Positions 25,078 through 34,626 of a DNA stretch of 64,000 bases are shown in pieces; the stretch's first letter is position 1, and every line of letters starts with the position of its first letter. Source of the stretch: Flagellimonas amoyensis (GTDB lineage: Bacteria > Bacteroidota > Bacteroidia > Flavobacteriales > Flavobacteriaceae); the NCBI RefSeq assembly GCF_003058265.1, contig NZ_QBUK01000005.1:248001-312000 (forward strand). The letters run 5' to 3'. The notes below the pieces were generated by a model. The model was not told the DNA's origin, made no database searches, and worked only from the letters and a program-made list of their open reading frames with translations. Both the position numbers and the translations under genes were made by a program.

Positions 25078-26280
25078 ATGAATACAGGAGATACAGCATG
25101 GGTGTTGATTGCCACGGCATTGGTCATGTTGATGACACCGGCCGGATTGGCCCTGTTCTATGGAGGTTTGTCCAATAAGAAAAATGTGATCAACACGGTC
25201 GGGATGAGCTATGTGGCATTTTGTGTGGCCACTTTGGTCTGGATCGTGGCAGGATACAGCATCGCCTTTGGGCCAAACGGGAACCCGATTTTTGGTTCGT
25301 TGGAGGCCTTTTTCCTCAACGGTATCACCCCGGAAGTGTTGACCGGGTCCATTCCAGAGCTGGCTTTTGTGGCCTTTCAAGGGGTGTTTGCGGCCATTGC
25401 TGTGGCCATTATTTCGGGTTCGGTCATTGGTAGGCTCAAGTTCAATAGTTGGATCATATTCAGTGCACTCTGGGTATTGGTGGTGTATGCTCCTTTGGTA
25501 CGGATGATATGGGGAGATGGGCTGCTCGATTACCTTGGGGAGCTGGATTTTGCCGGCGGTACCGTCATCCATGTGAATGCAGGAGTGGCAGGCTTGGTCC
25601 TTGCCTTGATCTTGGGTAAACGAAAGGAATCCAAAGAGATCGACCCCTCTTCCACGAAACTTACGGTATTGGGATCCGCATTATTGTGGTTTGGGTGGTT
25701 TGGGTTCAATGCCGGAAGTGAACTGGCAGCGGATGGTATTGCGGCCAACGCACTTTTGGTGACCAATGTGGCGGCTTGCTCAGGAGCATTGGCCTGGATG
25801 GCCTTTGAATGGTTCAAAAAAAGGAAGCCCTCCATTCTTGGTCTTGCTTCTGGTGCCATCTCCGGATTGGTGGGCATTACCCCTGCAGCCGGTTATGTTG
25901 GGGCCGATGGTGCCTTGATCATAGGCTTGGTATCCGGTATTGTGGGCTATTACGGTGTGGTGCATCTCAAAAAGGCCTTCAAATATGACGACACTTTGGA
26001 TGCCTTTGGGATCCATGGTCTAGTCGGTATTTGGGGTTCCATAGCCACAGGACTTTTTGCCGATCCGGAGATCAATGGGGAAGCCGGTCTTTTTTATGGC
26101 AACCCACAGCAGGTGATCGTGCAATTGGTGGCGGTATTGATCACGATTCTTTTCTCCCTTGTGGGCACTTTCGCCATCTACAAGGTCACAAAACTGTTGA
26201 CCAGGGGCACGCGAGTGGATACCGATATGGAAATCAAAGGGATAGATGCCACATATCACGAGGAGAAAAGCTTTTCATAA
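25078..26280 (+). CDS. amt: Ammonium transporter
   Basis: 400 aa, 11 predicted membrane segments, Amt/Mep/Rh family. The twin pore histidines are in GTVIHVNAG and DAFGIHGLVGIWG; ALLWFGWFGFNAGS is the family signature. It carries ammonium across the inner membrane. No glnK/PII gene lies next to it here, which is unusual for amt. Instead, the wreck of a glutaminase gene ends 24 bp upstream. Confidence 0.95.
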   Translation: MNTGDTAWVLIATALVMLMTPAGLALFYGGLSNKKNVINTVGMSYVAFCVATLVWIVAGYSIAFGPNGNPIFGSLEAFFLNGITPEVLTGSIPELAFVAFQGVFAAIAVAIISGSVIGRLKFNSWIIFSALWVLVVYAPLVRMIWGDGLLDYLGELDFAGGTVIHVNAGVAGLVLALILGKRKESKEIDPSSTKLTVLGSALLWFGWFGFNAGSELAADGIAANALLVTNVAACSGALAWMAFEWFKKRKPSILGLASGAISGLVGITPAAGYVGADGALIIGLVSGIVGYYGVVHLKKAFKYDDTLDAFGIHGLVGIWGSIATGLFADPEINGEAGLFYGNPQQVIVQLVAVLITILFSLVGTFAIYKVTKLLTRGTRVDTDMEIKGIDATYHEEKSFS

Positions 26281-26318
26281 GTGAAACATAAATCAATTAA
26301 TAACAATCATAAATCAAA

Positions 26319-27152
26319 ATGAACGCAATGAAAAATTATGTAAAGAATTTGAAATTATTCGGTTTGGCCACATTGATCTTGGTCTTTTTTAGCAATTGCT
26401 CCGATGATGACGGTGAAAAGGAAGGCGTTGAAGAAGAAACTGGTTTTAGGATAGAAATTGCCACGAACAGCACGTTTGGAAAAATTCTGGTCAATCAGGA
26501 CAACCAATCCATGTACTTTTTCGCCAATGATGTGAACGGGCAGCGGAACTGTGCCGGAAACTGTGCCAGTGTATGGCCTCCGGTGACCGGGGAACTCTAT
26601 GAACTGGAACTTGGGGCCAATCTTGATGTTGCGGATTTTGCCACCATAGCCATTGAAAATGGATTGAAACAAATCACCTACAAAGGATGGCCGTTGTACT
26701 ATTTCTCCACGAATGGGGATGGGCAGTTGGAGCCTTCAGGAGCTACTGAGGGCGATGGAAAAAATGGAACATTCCATATTGCCAAACCAGATTACACCCT
26801 GCTGTTGGGAAGACAACCACTCACCGAGGGAGGAGATCCCGTAGTTTATTTGGTGGATGACAAAGGAGTTAGCCTTTATTTGAATACCGGGGATGAAGAA
26901 AATAAGAGCAATTGTGCAGGCGGATGTGCTGGAGTTTGGCCTCCTTTCAAGGACACAGCCTTGGTACTTCCCTCATCCATGGCCACCTACGATTTTGGAA
27001 CTGTTGATCGTGAAGACGATTTGGGTCCACAACTTTCCTTTGAGGGAAGCCCGGTTTATTTCTTCTCACAGGATGAAGGGAACAGGGGCAGTGTCCTAGG
27101 GCAGGAAGGCGGTCCCAATAAGACCTTTTTTGTTGTGGAACCCGTCTTGTAG
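26319..27152 (+). CDS. Lipoprotein with two pfam03640-type secreted repeats
   Basis: 277 aa. ATG 26319 or 26328 both lead into the lipoprotein signal ATLILVFFSNC. Two halves repeat the secreted repeat of unknown function: GKILVNQDNQSMYFFANDV, NCAGNCASVWPPV and YKGWPLYYFS in the first, and VYLVDDKGVSLYLNTGD, NCAGGCAGVWPPF and FEGSPVYFFS in the second. Each half keeps the C-x3-C-x2-WPP core. Biochemical role unknown; such proteins are often made under redox or stress control. Confidence 0.85.
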   Translation: MNAMKNYVKNLKLFGLATLILVFFSNCSDDDGEKEGVEEETGFRIEIATNSTFGKILVNQDNQSMYFFANDVNGQRNCAGNCASVWPPVTGELYELELGANLDVADFATIAIENGLKQITYKGWPLYYFSTNGDGQLEPSGATEGDGKNGTFHIAKPDYTLLLGRQPLTEGGDPVVYLVDDKGVSLYLNTGDEENKSNCAGGCAGVWPPFKDTALVLPSSMATYDFGTVDREDDLGPQLSFEGSPVYFFSQDEGNRGSVLGQEGGPNKTFFVVEPVL

Positions 27153-27190
27153 ACTGACAATCAACAACGATATATAAAAACATTAAGAAT

Positions 27191-27247
27191 CACTGGTACC
27201 CTTGCAAGGCATGGTTGGTTTGGTTTACTTCTCTGCAAGGGCCAGTG
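27191..27247 (+). promoter_or_regulatory. Long-loop hairpin after the lipoprotein gene
   Basis: CACTGG-TA-CCCTTGCA pairs with TGCAAGGG-CCAGTG across a 27-base loop, leaving a 2-base bulge. It lies 38 bp after the lipoprotein stop and before a second, terminator-type hairpin. It may stabilise the 3' end of the message. Confidence 0.45.
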
Positions 27248-27272
27248 TACTGACTGTAGTTTTTGGTTATGA

Positions 27273-27303
27273 GAAGGCCGGTGGGAAACCCCGCCGGCCT
27301 TTC
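27273..27303 (+). terminator. GC-rich terminator
   Basis: GAAGGCCGGTGGG / CCCCGCCGGCCTTTC stem with a 3-base AAA loop and a short T run. It ends transcription from the secreted-repeat lipoprotein and precedes the Big2 lipoprotein gene by 41 bp. Confidence 0.75.
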
Positions 27304-27344
27304 TTAAGCACATCAAAACAAGGTCAGTCATAACACATAAAAAA

Positions 27345-27719
27345 ATGGGAAAAGAACAGCTTTTGAAAAAGAAAAATAAAATTACGTATTGCATTATCCT
27401 TTTGGGGCTTTTGTTCGGATGCTCCACGGACGGTGAGGATTCAGGACCACAGGAAGTGGAGATGGAAAGCCTGGAAATCACAGTGGAACAAGACCATGTT
27501 CTGGTGAACGAGACCCTTCAGATGAACGTGAAGATAAGTCCGACCACTACTACGGATAGGAACCTGTTGTGGGGAAGCACAAACAAGACCGTGGCCACTG
27601 TTGATGAATCTGGGTTGGTCACTGCTTTGGCTCAGGGGAAAACGACCATTACGGTAATTTCCGAGGCAGACCTGCGTATTTCGGATGTTATGGAAATAGA
27701 GGTGCAAGAAATCCCTTGA
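27345..27719 (+). CDS. Small lipoprotein with one bacterial Ig-like (Big2) domain
   Basis: 124 aa. Lipoprotein signal (ITYCIILLGLLFGC), then one Big2 domain from residue 45 (LEITVEQDHVLVNETLQMNV, STNKTVATVDESGLVTALAQ, KTTITVIS). Such single-domain lipoproteins are usually surface exposed, with roles in adhesion or as carriers. It stands alone between a terminator and a gene-free stretch. Confidence 0.8.
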   Translation: MGKEQLLKKKNKITYCIILLGLLFGCSTDGEDSGPQEVEMESLEITVEQDHVLVNETLQMNVKISPTTTTDRNLLWGSTNKTVATVDESGLVTALAQGKTTITVISEADLRISDVMEIEVQEIP

Positions 27720-28115
27720 ATTTTGAAAGGAAGATTTTATAAAAATTGAGTTTTATTTAGTGTTGGTTAAGTAGTGTCTGGGCCGAAGGACCCGAAATGT
27801 ATCGCTTTGGATTCTTCCATTGACATGCTTTCGAGTGTTTCTTTGGCCGCAAAAGAGTTGGTAGTGCATGCTGCCAGCTCTTTTTGTTTGGCACCTACCG
27901 TAACTTGCTTATGGTTTGTGGTTTATGTGCCGAAGCCTTCATTGTTCTTGATTTTACACTCTTAAAACAGGGTATTTGAGAGATAAATCTTTCATCAGTT
28001 ATACTATGTTTCACAACAAATGATGGATGCAATACAACATAACTTCCCTTTTTTCCTTGGGAGTTGATATGTTTGGATGGTCTTGCTTTGCAAGAGTAGC
28101 CTCATCGACCCAACT
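27720..28115. other. Gene-free stretch with a possible gene remnant
   Basis: No intact gene. On the minus strand, 27770-27920 reads as an open frame of about 49 codons including ELAACTTNSFAAKETLESMS and ending FGSFGPDTT before a stop at 27767. It has protein-like composition but no start or identifiable family. The promoter of the DUF11 protein should lie in the right half. Confidence 0.3.
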
Positions 28116-31100
28116 ATGATCAGACCCCAACCTCGGAAAAAACCAAGTCATTTCCTATTGTCTTTTCTTCTGCTGTTCGTTTCCATACAGATGGGATATT
28201 CACAACAATGTGCGGTGAATGCCGGAGCCGACCAGATCATTACCCAAATGGCCCCTATCTTTTTGAATGCCGATACCCCCGTAGTGGGAACCGGCATGTG
28301 GACACAGCTATCGGGCCCATCATTGGTCACTTTTGATGAGGTCACCAACCCACAGACCGAAGTGTTGGGGACCATCCCGGGAACCTATTTTTTTGAATGG
28401 ACCGTTTCGGATGTAAGTTGTGATACAGCTTCGGATACCGTAGGGATCTCTATTGTAGGAGTGGATCTGGAAGTGGTTTTGTCAGCCAGTGATACCATGC
28501 CCGATATTGGTGATGTGGTCACGTTTACCATCAATCTTAGCAATTTGGGGGATATGGAGGCCACAGGAGTTTCCCTTGAAAATTTTGTCCCGGAAGGATA
28601 TGGGATCGTAAGTGTCATCAATAATGGCGGCACGTTCAATTTTTTGACCCGAAATGTAACCTGGTCAGGACTTGATGTCCCCATGGGCAGCAACACGGTA
28701 GCTTTGACCTTCAATGCCACGGTATTGACACCAACAGGGACTTCAGGGGAATATACCCATATTGCCGAAGTGGTTTCAAGCGACCAATTTGATCTGGACA
28801 GTTCACCCAACAACGACGATGGGGACCAGAGCGAAGACGACGAGGCTGCATTGACCGTAGCCCCGTTGCAAGCAGACCTTTCCCTGGCCAAATCGGTTGT
28901 GGGAAACAACCTCACACCCAATGTGGGCGAACAGATCAGTTTTGAAGTGTCCGTTGCCAATGATGGACCCCACATAGCCACCAATGTAGGGGTGGAAGAT
29001 AGTTTGCCATCCGGCTTCAGTTTTGTTTCCTATGCCGCAACATCGGGATCGTACAATGCGACAACCGGCTTGTGGCAAGTGGGGGCAATAGCCAATGGGG
29101 ATACAGAGACCTTGGTCATTACCGTTCGGGTGAACCCTTCGGGAGATTATACCAATACCGCAGAGGTCATTGCCTCGGATACTTTTGATATGGATTCGAC
29201 GCCGGGAAACAATAACGATACCGAGGACGACCAAGATGAGGTCGAAGTGGTCCCGGTGGATGTCATAGACCTGTCCTTGACCAAAGAAATCAACAAATCG
29301 CCACCATTGGTGAGCGATAATGTCATGTTTACCCTTACAGTGAGCAATGCAGGACCCAGTCTGGCCACTTCGGTAGAGGTGACCGACCTGCTGCCTTCAG
29401 GATATACCTATGTCTCCGATAATGGGGGCGGTGCCTACAACGATGCCAATGGTATTTGGAATGTAGGTGCATTGGCCAGTGGGGTTTCGGAAAGTTTGAA
29501 CATTCTGGCCACGGTAAACCCTTCGGGAGATTATACCAATATTGCCGAGATTACGGGACATGACCAAATCGATTTGGACTCGACCCCAGACAATGGGGCT
29601 CCAGGCGAGGATGATCAAGATGAAGTTACGATCATACCCACCCCAGTTGTGGATGTTGCCTTGACCAAAACAGTCGATAATCTTATTCCAGACGTTGGGG
29701 AGGAAATTGTTTTTACCATCACGGTATGGAACGATGGTCCCAGTGATGCCACCAATGTGGTGGTTACCGACCTTTTGGCTTCAGGCTACTCGTTCATCAA
29801 CGCAGTGCCATCCACCGGAACGTATGCGGAGACAAGTGGTTCATGGTCGGTGGGAAATCTGGACAATGGTGCTGTGGAAACTTTGGATATTACTGTGGAA
29901 GTGCTTCCTGCGGGAAGCTATATCAATACGGCCGAAGTGACACAGGTGACAGAGGACGATGTGGATTCGACCCCAGGCAACAACAACAGTGCTGAGGACG
30001 ACCAGCAAACCGTGGAACCGGTACCACAACCCGTATCCGACCTTCTTTTGCGCAAATCCGTGAACGTGTTGAGCCCTTATGTGGGCCAAGAGGTCATATT
30101 CACGATCAGTGTGACCAATTTTGGACCCAGTGATGTGACCGGAGTTGAAATCATGGATATATTGCCTACGGGTTATACCTACGTCTCCAATAGCAGGACT
30201 GCAGGAGTATATGATCCCATTTCAGGGATTTGGGCATTGAATGGCATTCTGGTGGACCAGAATACAGAAACCTTGAACATTGTGGCCACGGTCAATGCTA
30301 CCGGGGAACATTTCAATGTGGCCGAAGTGATCGCTTCGAACAACTATGACCCCAATTCAACACCGAACAACAACAATGTCTTTGAGAACGACTTGGACAG
30401 TGCAGGCACGACCCCCATCCCAGCCGCCGATCTGATGTTGGAACTGATGGTGGACAATGGGTTCCCGGATGTGGGTTCGCAGGTTACCTTCAAGGTCAAG
30501 TTGACCAATGAAGGCCCTAGTGAGGCCCTAGGGGTCATTGTAGAGGCCCTTTTGCCTTCTGGCTACACCTATGTGTCCGATGGAGCAAGTGGATTGTATA
30601 ATCCTATCAATGGTCTGTGGAACATCGGGAACATTGAAGCGGACACCAGCATGGAATTTCAGATGGTTGCCGAAGTGAACCCAACGGGCGATTACCATTT
30701 TAAAACGGAAGTGGTCACCTCCAGATTCCATGATCCGGATTCCACGCCGGGCAATCATGTGCCATCGGAGGACGATCAAGCGGAACTTGCCACCGTGCCG
30801 AGACATGTGACGGATATTTCCATTTCAAAGACCGTGGACGATATGAACCCGGATGTGGGGGACACTATTGTGTTCACCGTTCAAGCAAGCAATGCAGGAC
30901 CCAATGATGCCACTGGCTTGGTGATAGAGGACAAACTACCAACGGGATATCGGTTTATTTCGGCCCAAACAACTGCCGGAATCTATGATGAGGCATCCGG
31001 TTCGTGGGACTTACCCGACCTGTCCAGTGGAAGTACGCAGGCATTGCAGATCACGGTAGCGGTCCTTCCCGAAGGGAATTATAGGAACACGGCCGAACTG

Positions 31101-32261
31101 ATTGCCTTGGACACTTATGACCCGGACTCCACACCGAACAACAATTTAGGGTCTGAGGATGACCAAGATACCGTATTGCCGGTTCCGGGTGCCTTGGCCG
31201 ACCTTTCCTTGACCATGACCGTGGACAATCCCACACCCAATGTGGGGGATGTGGTGCGGTTTGTGATCAGTGTCACCAATAATGGTCCTTCAGATGCCCT
31301 TGGGGTCGAGGTCACCAACCTGCTGCCCAGTGGTTACACCTACCAGTCCCATGGTTCCACGGCGGGGGTCTATACTTCCGGAACGGGTGTTTGGAGGGTG
31401 AACAGGACCATTTTTGACCAGAACACCGAAAGTTTGGAACTCCTTGCCCGAGTGAATGCACCAACTGCCTTGGCTGACGAATATCTGAACATCGCCTACA
31501 TATCGGCCAGTCTGTTGGCCGACCCGGACAGCAATCCCCTTCAGGACATTGACCAAGATGACCTTTCGGACGGTCTGGAAGATGATGATGAGGCGAGTGC
31601 CTTTGTGGTGCCACAGACCACTGACATTTCCATTTCAAAAGAAGTGGACCATCCATTTCCGAACATGGGGGATGAGGTCGTGTTTACCATCACCATCACC
31701 AATTTGGGTCCCGGTTTGGCATCCAACATCGGTATTGAGGAACAATTGCCCTCGGGATATGGGTTTGTAAGTGCAGAAACCTCATTGGGGACTTTTGAGG
31801 CATCTTCAGGATTTTGGGAAATTGAAGCGCTTCAGGTATTGGAATCGGCCACTTTGGAATTGACCGTTGAGGTGTTGGACACCAATGATCATGTGAACCG
31901 GGCACTATTGTCCTATGTGGACCAATTCGACAGGGATGGTTCCAACGATAGTGCAGAAGCTTTTGTGACACCGAGCTGTTTGGTGGTCTACAATGAATTT
32001 TCTCCCAATGGGGACGGGGTAAACGATTTTTTCACGATCGATTGTATCTCCCAATACCCCAACAACGTACTCCAAGTGTACAACCGATGGGGAAATATTG
32101 TGTTTGAGACGCGGTCCTACAAAAATGATTGGGATGGCACCCCCAACGGGCGCGCCATTATCCAAAAAGAAGACCAACTGCCCGTGGGCACGTATTATTA
32201 CCTCCTTGATTTGGGGGATGGGTCGCAACCACGAACCGATTGGCTCTACATAAACAGATAG
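28116..32261 (+). CDS. Giant secreted DUF11-repeat protein, T9SS type B cargo
   Basis: 1381 aa from ATG 28116 (MIRPQPRKK then a signal peptide); ATG 28077 is also in frame. After a PKD-like start (CAVNAGADQIITQ), nine DUF11 repeats of about 130 residues follow, each with an (A/T)DLSLxKxVD...GDxVxFTIxVxNxGPS start and a DLLPSGYTYVS core, separated by acidic D-S-T-P-N-N-N linkers that may bind calcium. The last about 90 residues (YNEFSPNGDGVNDFFTI, LQVYNRWGNIVFE, GTYYYLLDLGDG) form the gliding-motility/CHU C-terminal type B sorting domain read by the T9SS. It is a surface filament or adhesin candidate, paired with the SprF-like gene 7 bp downstream. Confidence 0.93.
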   Translation: MIRPQPRKKPSHFLLSFLLLFVSIQMGYSQQCAVNAGADQIITQMAPIFLNADTPVVGTGMWTQLSGPSLVTFDEVTNPQTEVLGTIPGTYFFEWTVSDVSCDTASDTVGISIVGVDLEVVLSASDTMPDIGDVVTFTINLSNLGDMEATGVSLENFVPEGYGIVSVINNGGTFNFLTRNVTWSGLDVPMGSNTVALTFNATVLTPTGTSGEYTHIAEVVSSDQFDLDSSPNNDDGDQSEDDEAALTVAPLQADLSLAKSVVGNNLTPNVGEQISFEVSVANDGPHIATNVGVEDSLPSGFSFVSYAATSGSYNATTGLWQVGAIANGDTETLVITVRVNPSGDYTNTAEVIASDTFDMDSTPGNNNDTEDDQDEVEVVPVDVIDLSLTKEINKSPPLVSDNVMFTLTVSNAGPSLATSVEVTDLLPSGYTYVSDNGGGAYNDANGIWNVGALASGVSESLNILATVNPSGDYTNIAEITGHDQIDLDSTPDNGAPGEDDQDEVTIIPTPVVDVALTKTVDNLIPDVGEEIVFTITVWNDGPSDATNVVVTDLLASGYSFINAVPSTGTYAETSGSWSVGNLDNGAVETLDITVEVLPAGSYINTAEVTQVTEDDVDSTPGNNNSAEDDQQTVEPVPQPVSDLLLRKSVNVLSPYVGQEVIFTISVTNFGPSDVTGVEIMDILPTGYTYVSNSRTAGVYDPISGIWALNGILVDQNTETLNIVATVNATGEHFNVAEVIASNNYDPNSTPNNNNVFENDLDSAGTTPIPAADLMLELMVDNGFPDVGSQVTFKVKLTNEGPSEALGVIVEALLPSGYTYVSDGASGLYNPINGLWNIGNIEADTSMEFQMVAEVNPTGDYHFKTEVVTSRFHDPDSTPGNHVPSEDDQAELATVPRHVTDISISKTVDDMNPDVGDTIVFTVQASNAGPNDATGLVIEDKLPTGYRFISAQTTAGIYDEASGSWDLPDLSSGSTQALQITVAVLPEGNYRNTAELIALDTYDPDSTPNNNLGSEDDQDTVLPVPGALADLSLTMTVDNPTPNVGDVVRFVISVTNNGPSDALGVEVTNLLPSGYTYQSHGSTAGVYTSGTGVWRVNRTIFDQNTESLELLARVNAPTALADEYLNIAYISASLLADPDSNPLQDIDQDDLSDGLEDDDEASAFVVPQTTDISISKEVDHPFPNMGDEVVFTITITNLGPGLASNIGIEEQLPSGYGFVSAETSLGTFEASSGFWEIEALQVLESATLELTVEVLDTNDHVNRALLSYVDQFDRDGSNDSAEAFVTPSCLVVYNEFSPNGDGVNDFFTIDCISQYPNNVLQVYNRWGNIVFETRSYKNDWDGTPNGRAIIQKEDQLPVGTYYYLLDLGDGSQPRTDWLYINR

Positions 32262-32268
32262 GAAGGGA

Positions 32269-33201
32269 ATGGGAAGGAAAAAAAATAGGATAACAGTATT
32301 GAGGTGTCTGTGCAGTATGGCACTTTTGGGAACCATCTTCGTTTCGGCCCAACAAGATCCACAGTTCACGCAATACATGTACAATACGATGAGCGTTAAC
32401 CCCGCTTATGCAGGTTCGCAGGGACATCTTACGGCACTTTTGATGCACCGTTCCCAATGGGTGGGCATTAATGGGGCTCCCAACACACAGGTCTTGGCGG
32501 TGGACGCTCCGCTGGAGAACAAGATCGGGGTGGGGGGTGTGCTGGCCCATGATGCTTTGGGGCCTTCTTCAGAAATATTTGTGGACGGGAACGTGTCCTA
32601 TACCATACAGTTGGACAGTACCAACAGGCAACTGTCCTTTGGGTTGAAGTTGGGAGGTAGGATCTTTGATGTTGATTTTTCCAAAGGACTCACAGAAAAT
32701 CCCGATATGGCCTTTCAGGACAATCTGAAGAGCAAATTCTTCCCTACAATAGGCGCTGGATTTTATTATCATACCAAAAAAGGGTATCTGGGCTTTGCCG
32801 TGCCCAATTTCTTTTCGCAAAAACATTACGATGGGGAAGAACAGGAAATTGCAGCCGAACGCCTTCACTATTATTGGATCGGAGGGACTTTTATGGACAT
32901 TACGCCAGATGTGGTGCTCAAACCTGCCTTTTTTATCAAATGGGTGCCCGGTGCGCCCATGATTGCCGACATATCGGCCACTGCCTTGATCAAGGAGACC
33001 TTTACCGTGGGGCTTGCCTACCGGTGGGACGATTCGTTTTCTACCTTGTTGGGAATGCAGATCAATCCCAACCTAAGCGCGGGCTATGCCTATGATTTCA
33101 CGTCTTCCAATTTGGCAAGCTATACTGGGGGCTCACATGAAATATTCCTTCGGTATGAGTTCAAATCGCCCCAAAAGCAACTCCAACGGCCTACATTTTA
33201 G
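32269..33201 (+). CDS. PorP/SprF family outer-membrane protein
   Basis: 310 aa. Signal peptide to SAQQD, then the family hallmark PQFTQYMYNTMSVNPAYAGS, ALLMHRSQWVGINGAP and a C-terminal YEFKSP region. These barrels pair with individual type B T9SS cargos and are needed to export or anchor them (as SprF does for SprB). It is 7 bp downstream of the DUF11 cargo gene, its presumed partner. A second cargo/SprF pair lies at 40044-44751. Confidence 0.93.
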   Translation: MGRKKNRITVLRCLCSMALLGTIFVSAQQDPQFTQYMYNTMSVNPAYAGSQGHLTALLMHRSQWVGINGAPNTQVLAVDAPLENKIGVGGVLAHDALGPSSEIFVDGNVSYTIQLDSTNRQLSFGLKLGGRIFDVDFSKGLTENPDMAFQDNLKSKFFPTIGAGFYYHTKKGYLGFAVPNFFSQKHYDGEEQEIAAERLHYYWIGGTFMDITPDVVLKPAFFIKWVPGAPMIADISATALIKETFTVGLAYRWDDSFSTLLGMQINPNLSAGYAYDFTSSNLASYTGGSHEIFLRYEFKSPQKQLQRPTF

Positions 33202-33267
33202 GGTCAGCCCCATCCAGAATAGTCATTATCTTTAGGGTGTCAATACAGAAAGATTGAAAAAGGTGTT

Positions 33268-33849
33268 ATGGAAAGAAATGAACTGTACCCAATTTTCTTG
33301 AAGGTTTCCCAATTGGACGTGCTTATTGTAGGTGGGGGAAACGTAGGTCTGGAAAAACTGACGTTTTTGCTCAAGTCCAGCCCCAATGCCCAAGTGCAGA
33401 TGGTGGCACTGGATTTTTTGCCCGAAACTGTGGAATTGGCCCAAAAGCACCATGTGGAAATGGTCCAAGAAGCCTACGACAAGAAATTTTTGGAAGGAAA
33501 GCACATGGTCATCGCCTGTACCGACAAACCTGAGGTGAATGAACAGGTATATCACGATTGTAGGGAAAGGAGTATTTTGGTGAATGTGGCGGACAACCCG
33601 CCTTTCTGTGATTTTTATATGGGCGGGATCGTGACCAAGGGCAATGTAAAGGTGGCCATATCCACCAATGGAAAATCCCCGACAACGGCCAAAAGGCTCC
33701 GTCAGTTTTTTGAGGATGTCCTTCCGGAGGATATCGATGAGCTGGTAAAGAACCTCAACGAATACCGGAAGACCTTAAAGGGTAGTTTTGAAGAAAAAGT
33801 GGAGGCCCTCAATGAGTTTACCAAGGGATTGATCGACAAAAAGGAGTAG
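33268..33849 (+). CDS. Precorrin-2 dehydrogenase / siroheme synthase N-terminal domain protein
   Basis: 193 aa. Oxidises precorrin-2 to sirohydrochlorin and may insert iron to make siroheme, the cofactor of sulfite and nitrite reductases. The NAD-binding VLIVGGGNVGLEKL is near residue 18; VNVADNPPFCDFYMGGIV and VAISTNGKSPTTAKRLRQF are the typical Met8/CysG-N segments. The uroporphyrinogen methyltransferase half of CysG is absent, so a separate CobA is expected elsewhere. No sulfite or nitrite reductase gene is beside it. Confidence 0.92.
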   Translation: MERNELYPIFLKVSQLDVLIVGGGNVGLEKLTFLLKSSPNAQVQMVALDFLPETVELAQKHHVEMVQEAYDKKFLEGKHMVIACTDKPEVNEQVYHDCRERSILVNVADNPPFCDFYMGGIVTKGNVKVAISTNGKSPTTAKRLRQFFEDVLPEDIDELVKNLNEYRKTLKGSFEEKVEALNEFTKGLIDKKE

Positions 33850-33863
33850 GCCGCCTACATTTT

Positions 33864-34616
33864 TTACAATCGTTTCATGGCCTCGAAAAGTTCATCTTTT
33901 TTGCGGGACGAAATGTTCACCTCAAGATCATTGCTCATGATCAGATAACCCCCATCGGCTTTCATGTATTTTTTGACCTCCCGTAGATTGATCACATAGC
34001 TGTTGTGTACCCTCATGAACTGGTGTTCCCCGAGCAGGTTCTCATACTCCTTCAAGTGTTTGCTCACCAAATGGGAACTACCGTCCTTTAGGATAAAACA
34101 GGTGTAGGAACCGTCCGCTTTGCAGGCCACTACATCTTCAATGGCGATGAATTCCATCCCGGTGGTGGTTGCCAAGCAGATTTTCTCTGGCCTTACGTCC
34201 CCTCGCGAAATGTTCTGCATCAAAGTATCCAGTTGTTCCCGGTATATGTTGGTGTCCCTTCGGGTCCTTGCTTTTTTTACGGACTCTTGCAGTTCGTCAA
34301 GGTCTATCGGTTTCAACAAATAGTCCAATGAACTGAATTTTATGGCCTTGATGGCATACTGCTCAAAAGCAGTCGTAAAGATGACCTCAAAGTCGGGGTC
34401 CTTGATTTGGTTGAGAACGTCAAAACCTACACCAGACTTGAGTTCAATATCGAGAAAAACGACATCGGGACTGTAGACGGAGAGCACTTTGACGCCTTCT
34501 TCCACCGAACTGGCCATGGCGATGACCTTGACGTCTTTACAAAATTCTTCGAGCATGGATTTGAGTGTTTCCCTGCTGTGCTTTTCATCTTCGATTATTA
34601 CTGCTTTTAGGACCAT
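33864..34616 (-). CDS. LytTR-family response regulator
   Basis: 250 aa. Receiver domain (1-120) with EDEKHSRE acidic pair, phospho-acceptor Asp in VVFLDIELKSGVGFDVL, T/A in IFTTAFEQYA and Lys in YLLKPID. LytTR DNA-binding domain (145-250) with EDVVACKADGSYTCFIL, FMRVHNSYVINLREVKKY and a C-terminal ISSRKKDEL. LytTR regulators bind pairs of short direct repeats about 21 bp apart; such repeats occur in front of several nearby genes. It is 10 bp downstream of its histidine kinase. Confidence 0.93.
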   Translation of the reverse strand: MVLKAVIIEDEKHSRETLKSMLEEFCKDVKVIAMASSVEEGVKVLSVYSPDVVFLDIELKSGVGFDVLNQIKDPDFEVIFTTAFEQYAIKAIKFSSLDYLLKPIDLDELQESVKKARTRRDTNIYREQLDTLMQNISRGDVRPEKICLATTTGMEFIAIEDVVACKADGSYTCFILKDGSSHLVSKHLKEYENLLGEHQFMRVHNSYVINLREVKKYMKADGGYLIMSNDLEVNISSRKKDELFEAMKRL

Positions 34617-34626
34617 TGGGTTATTT

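Noticed and set aside
28116..31970. Long array of repeats, checked as CRISPR or tandem DNA repeat
   Set aside because: The repeats are at protein level (DUF11 domains about 390 bp apart) with diverged DNA; no short repeats with uniform spacers.
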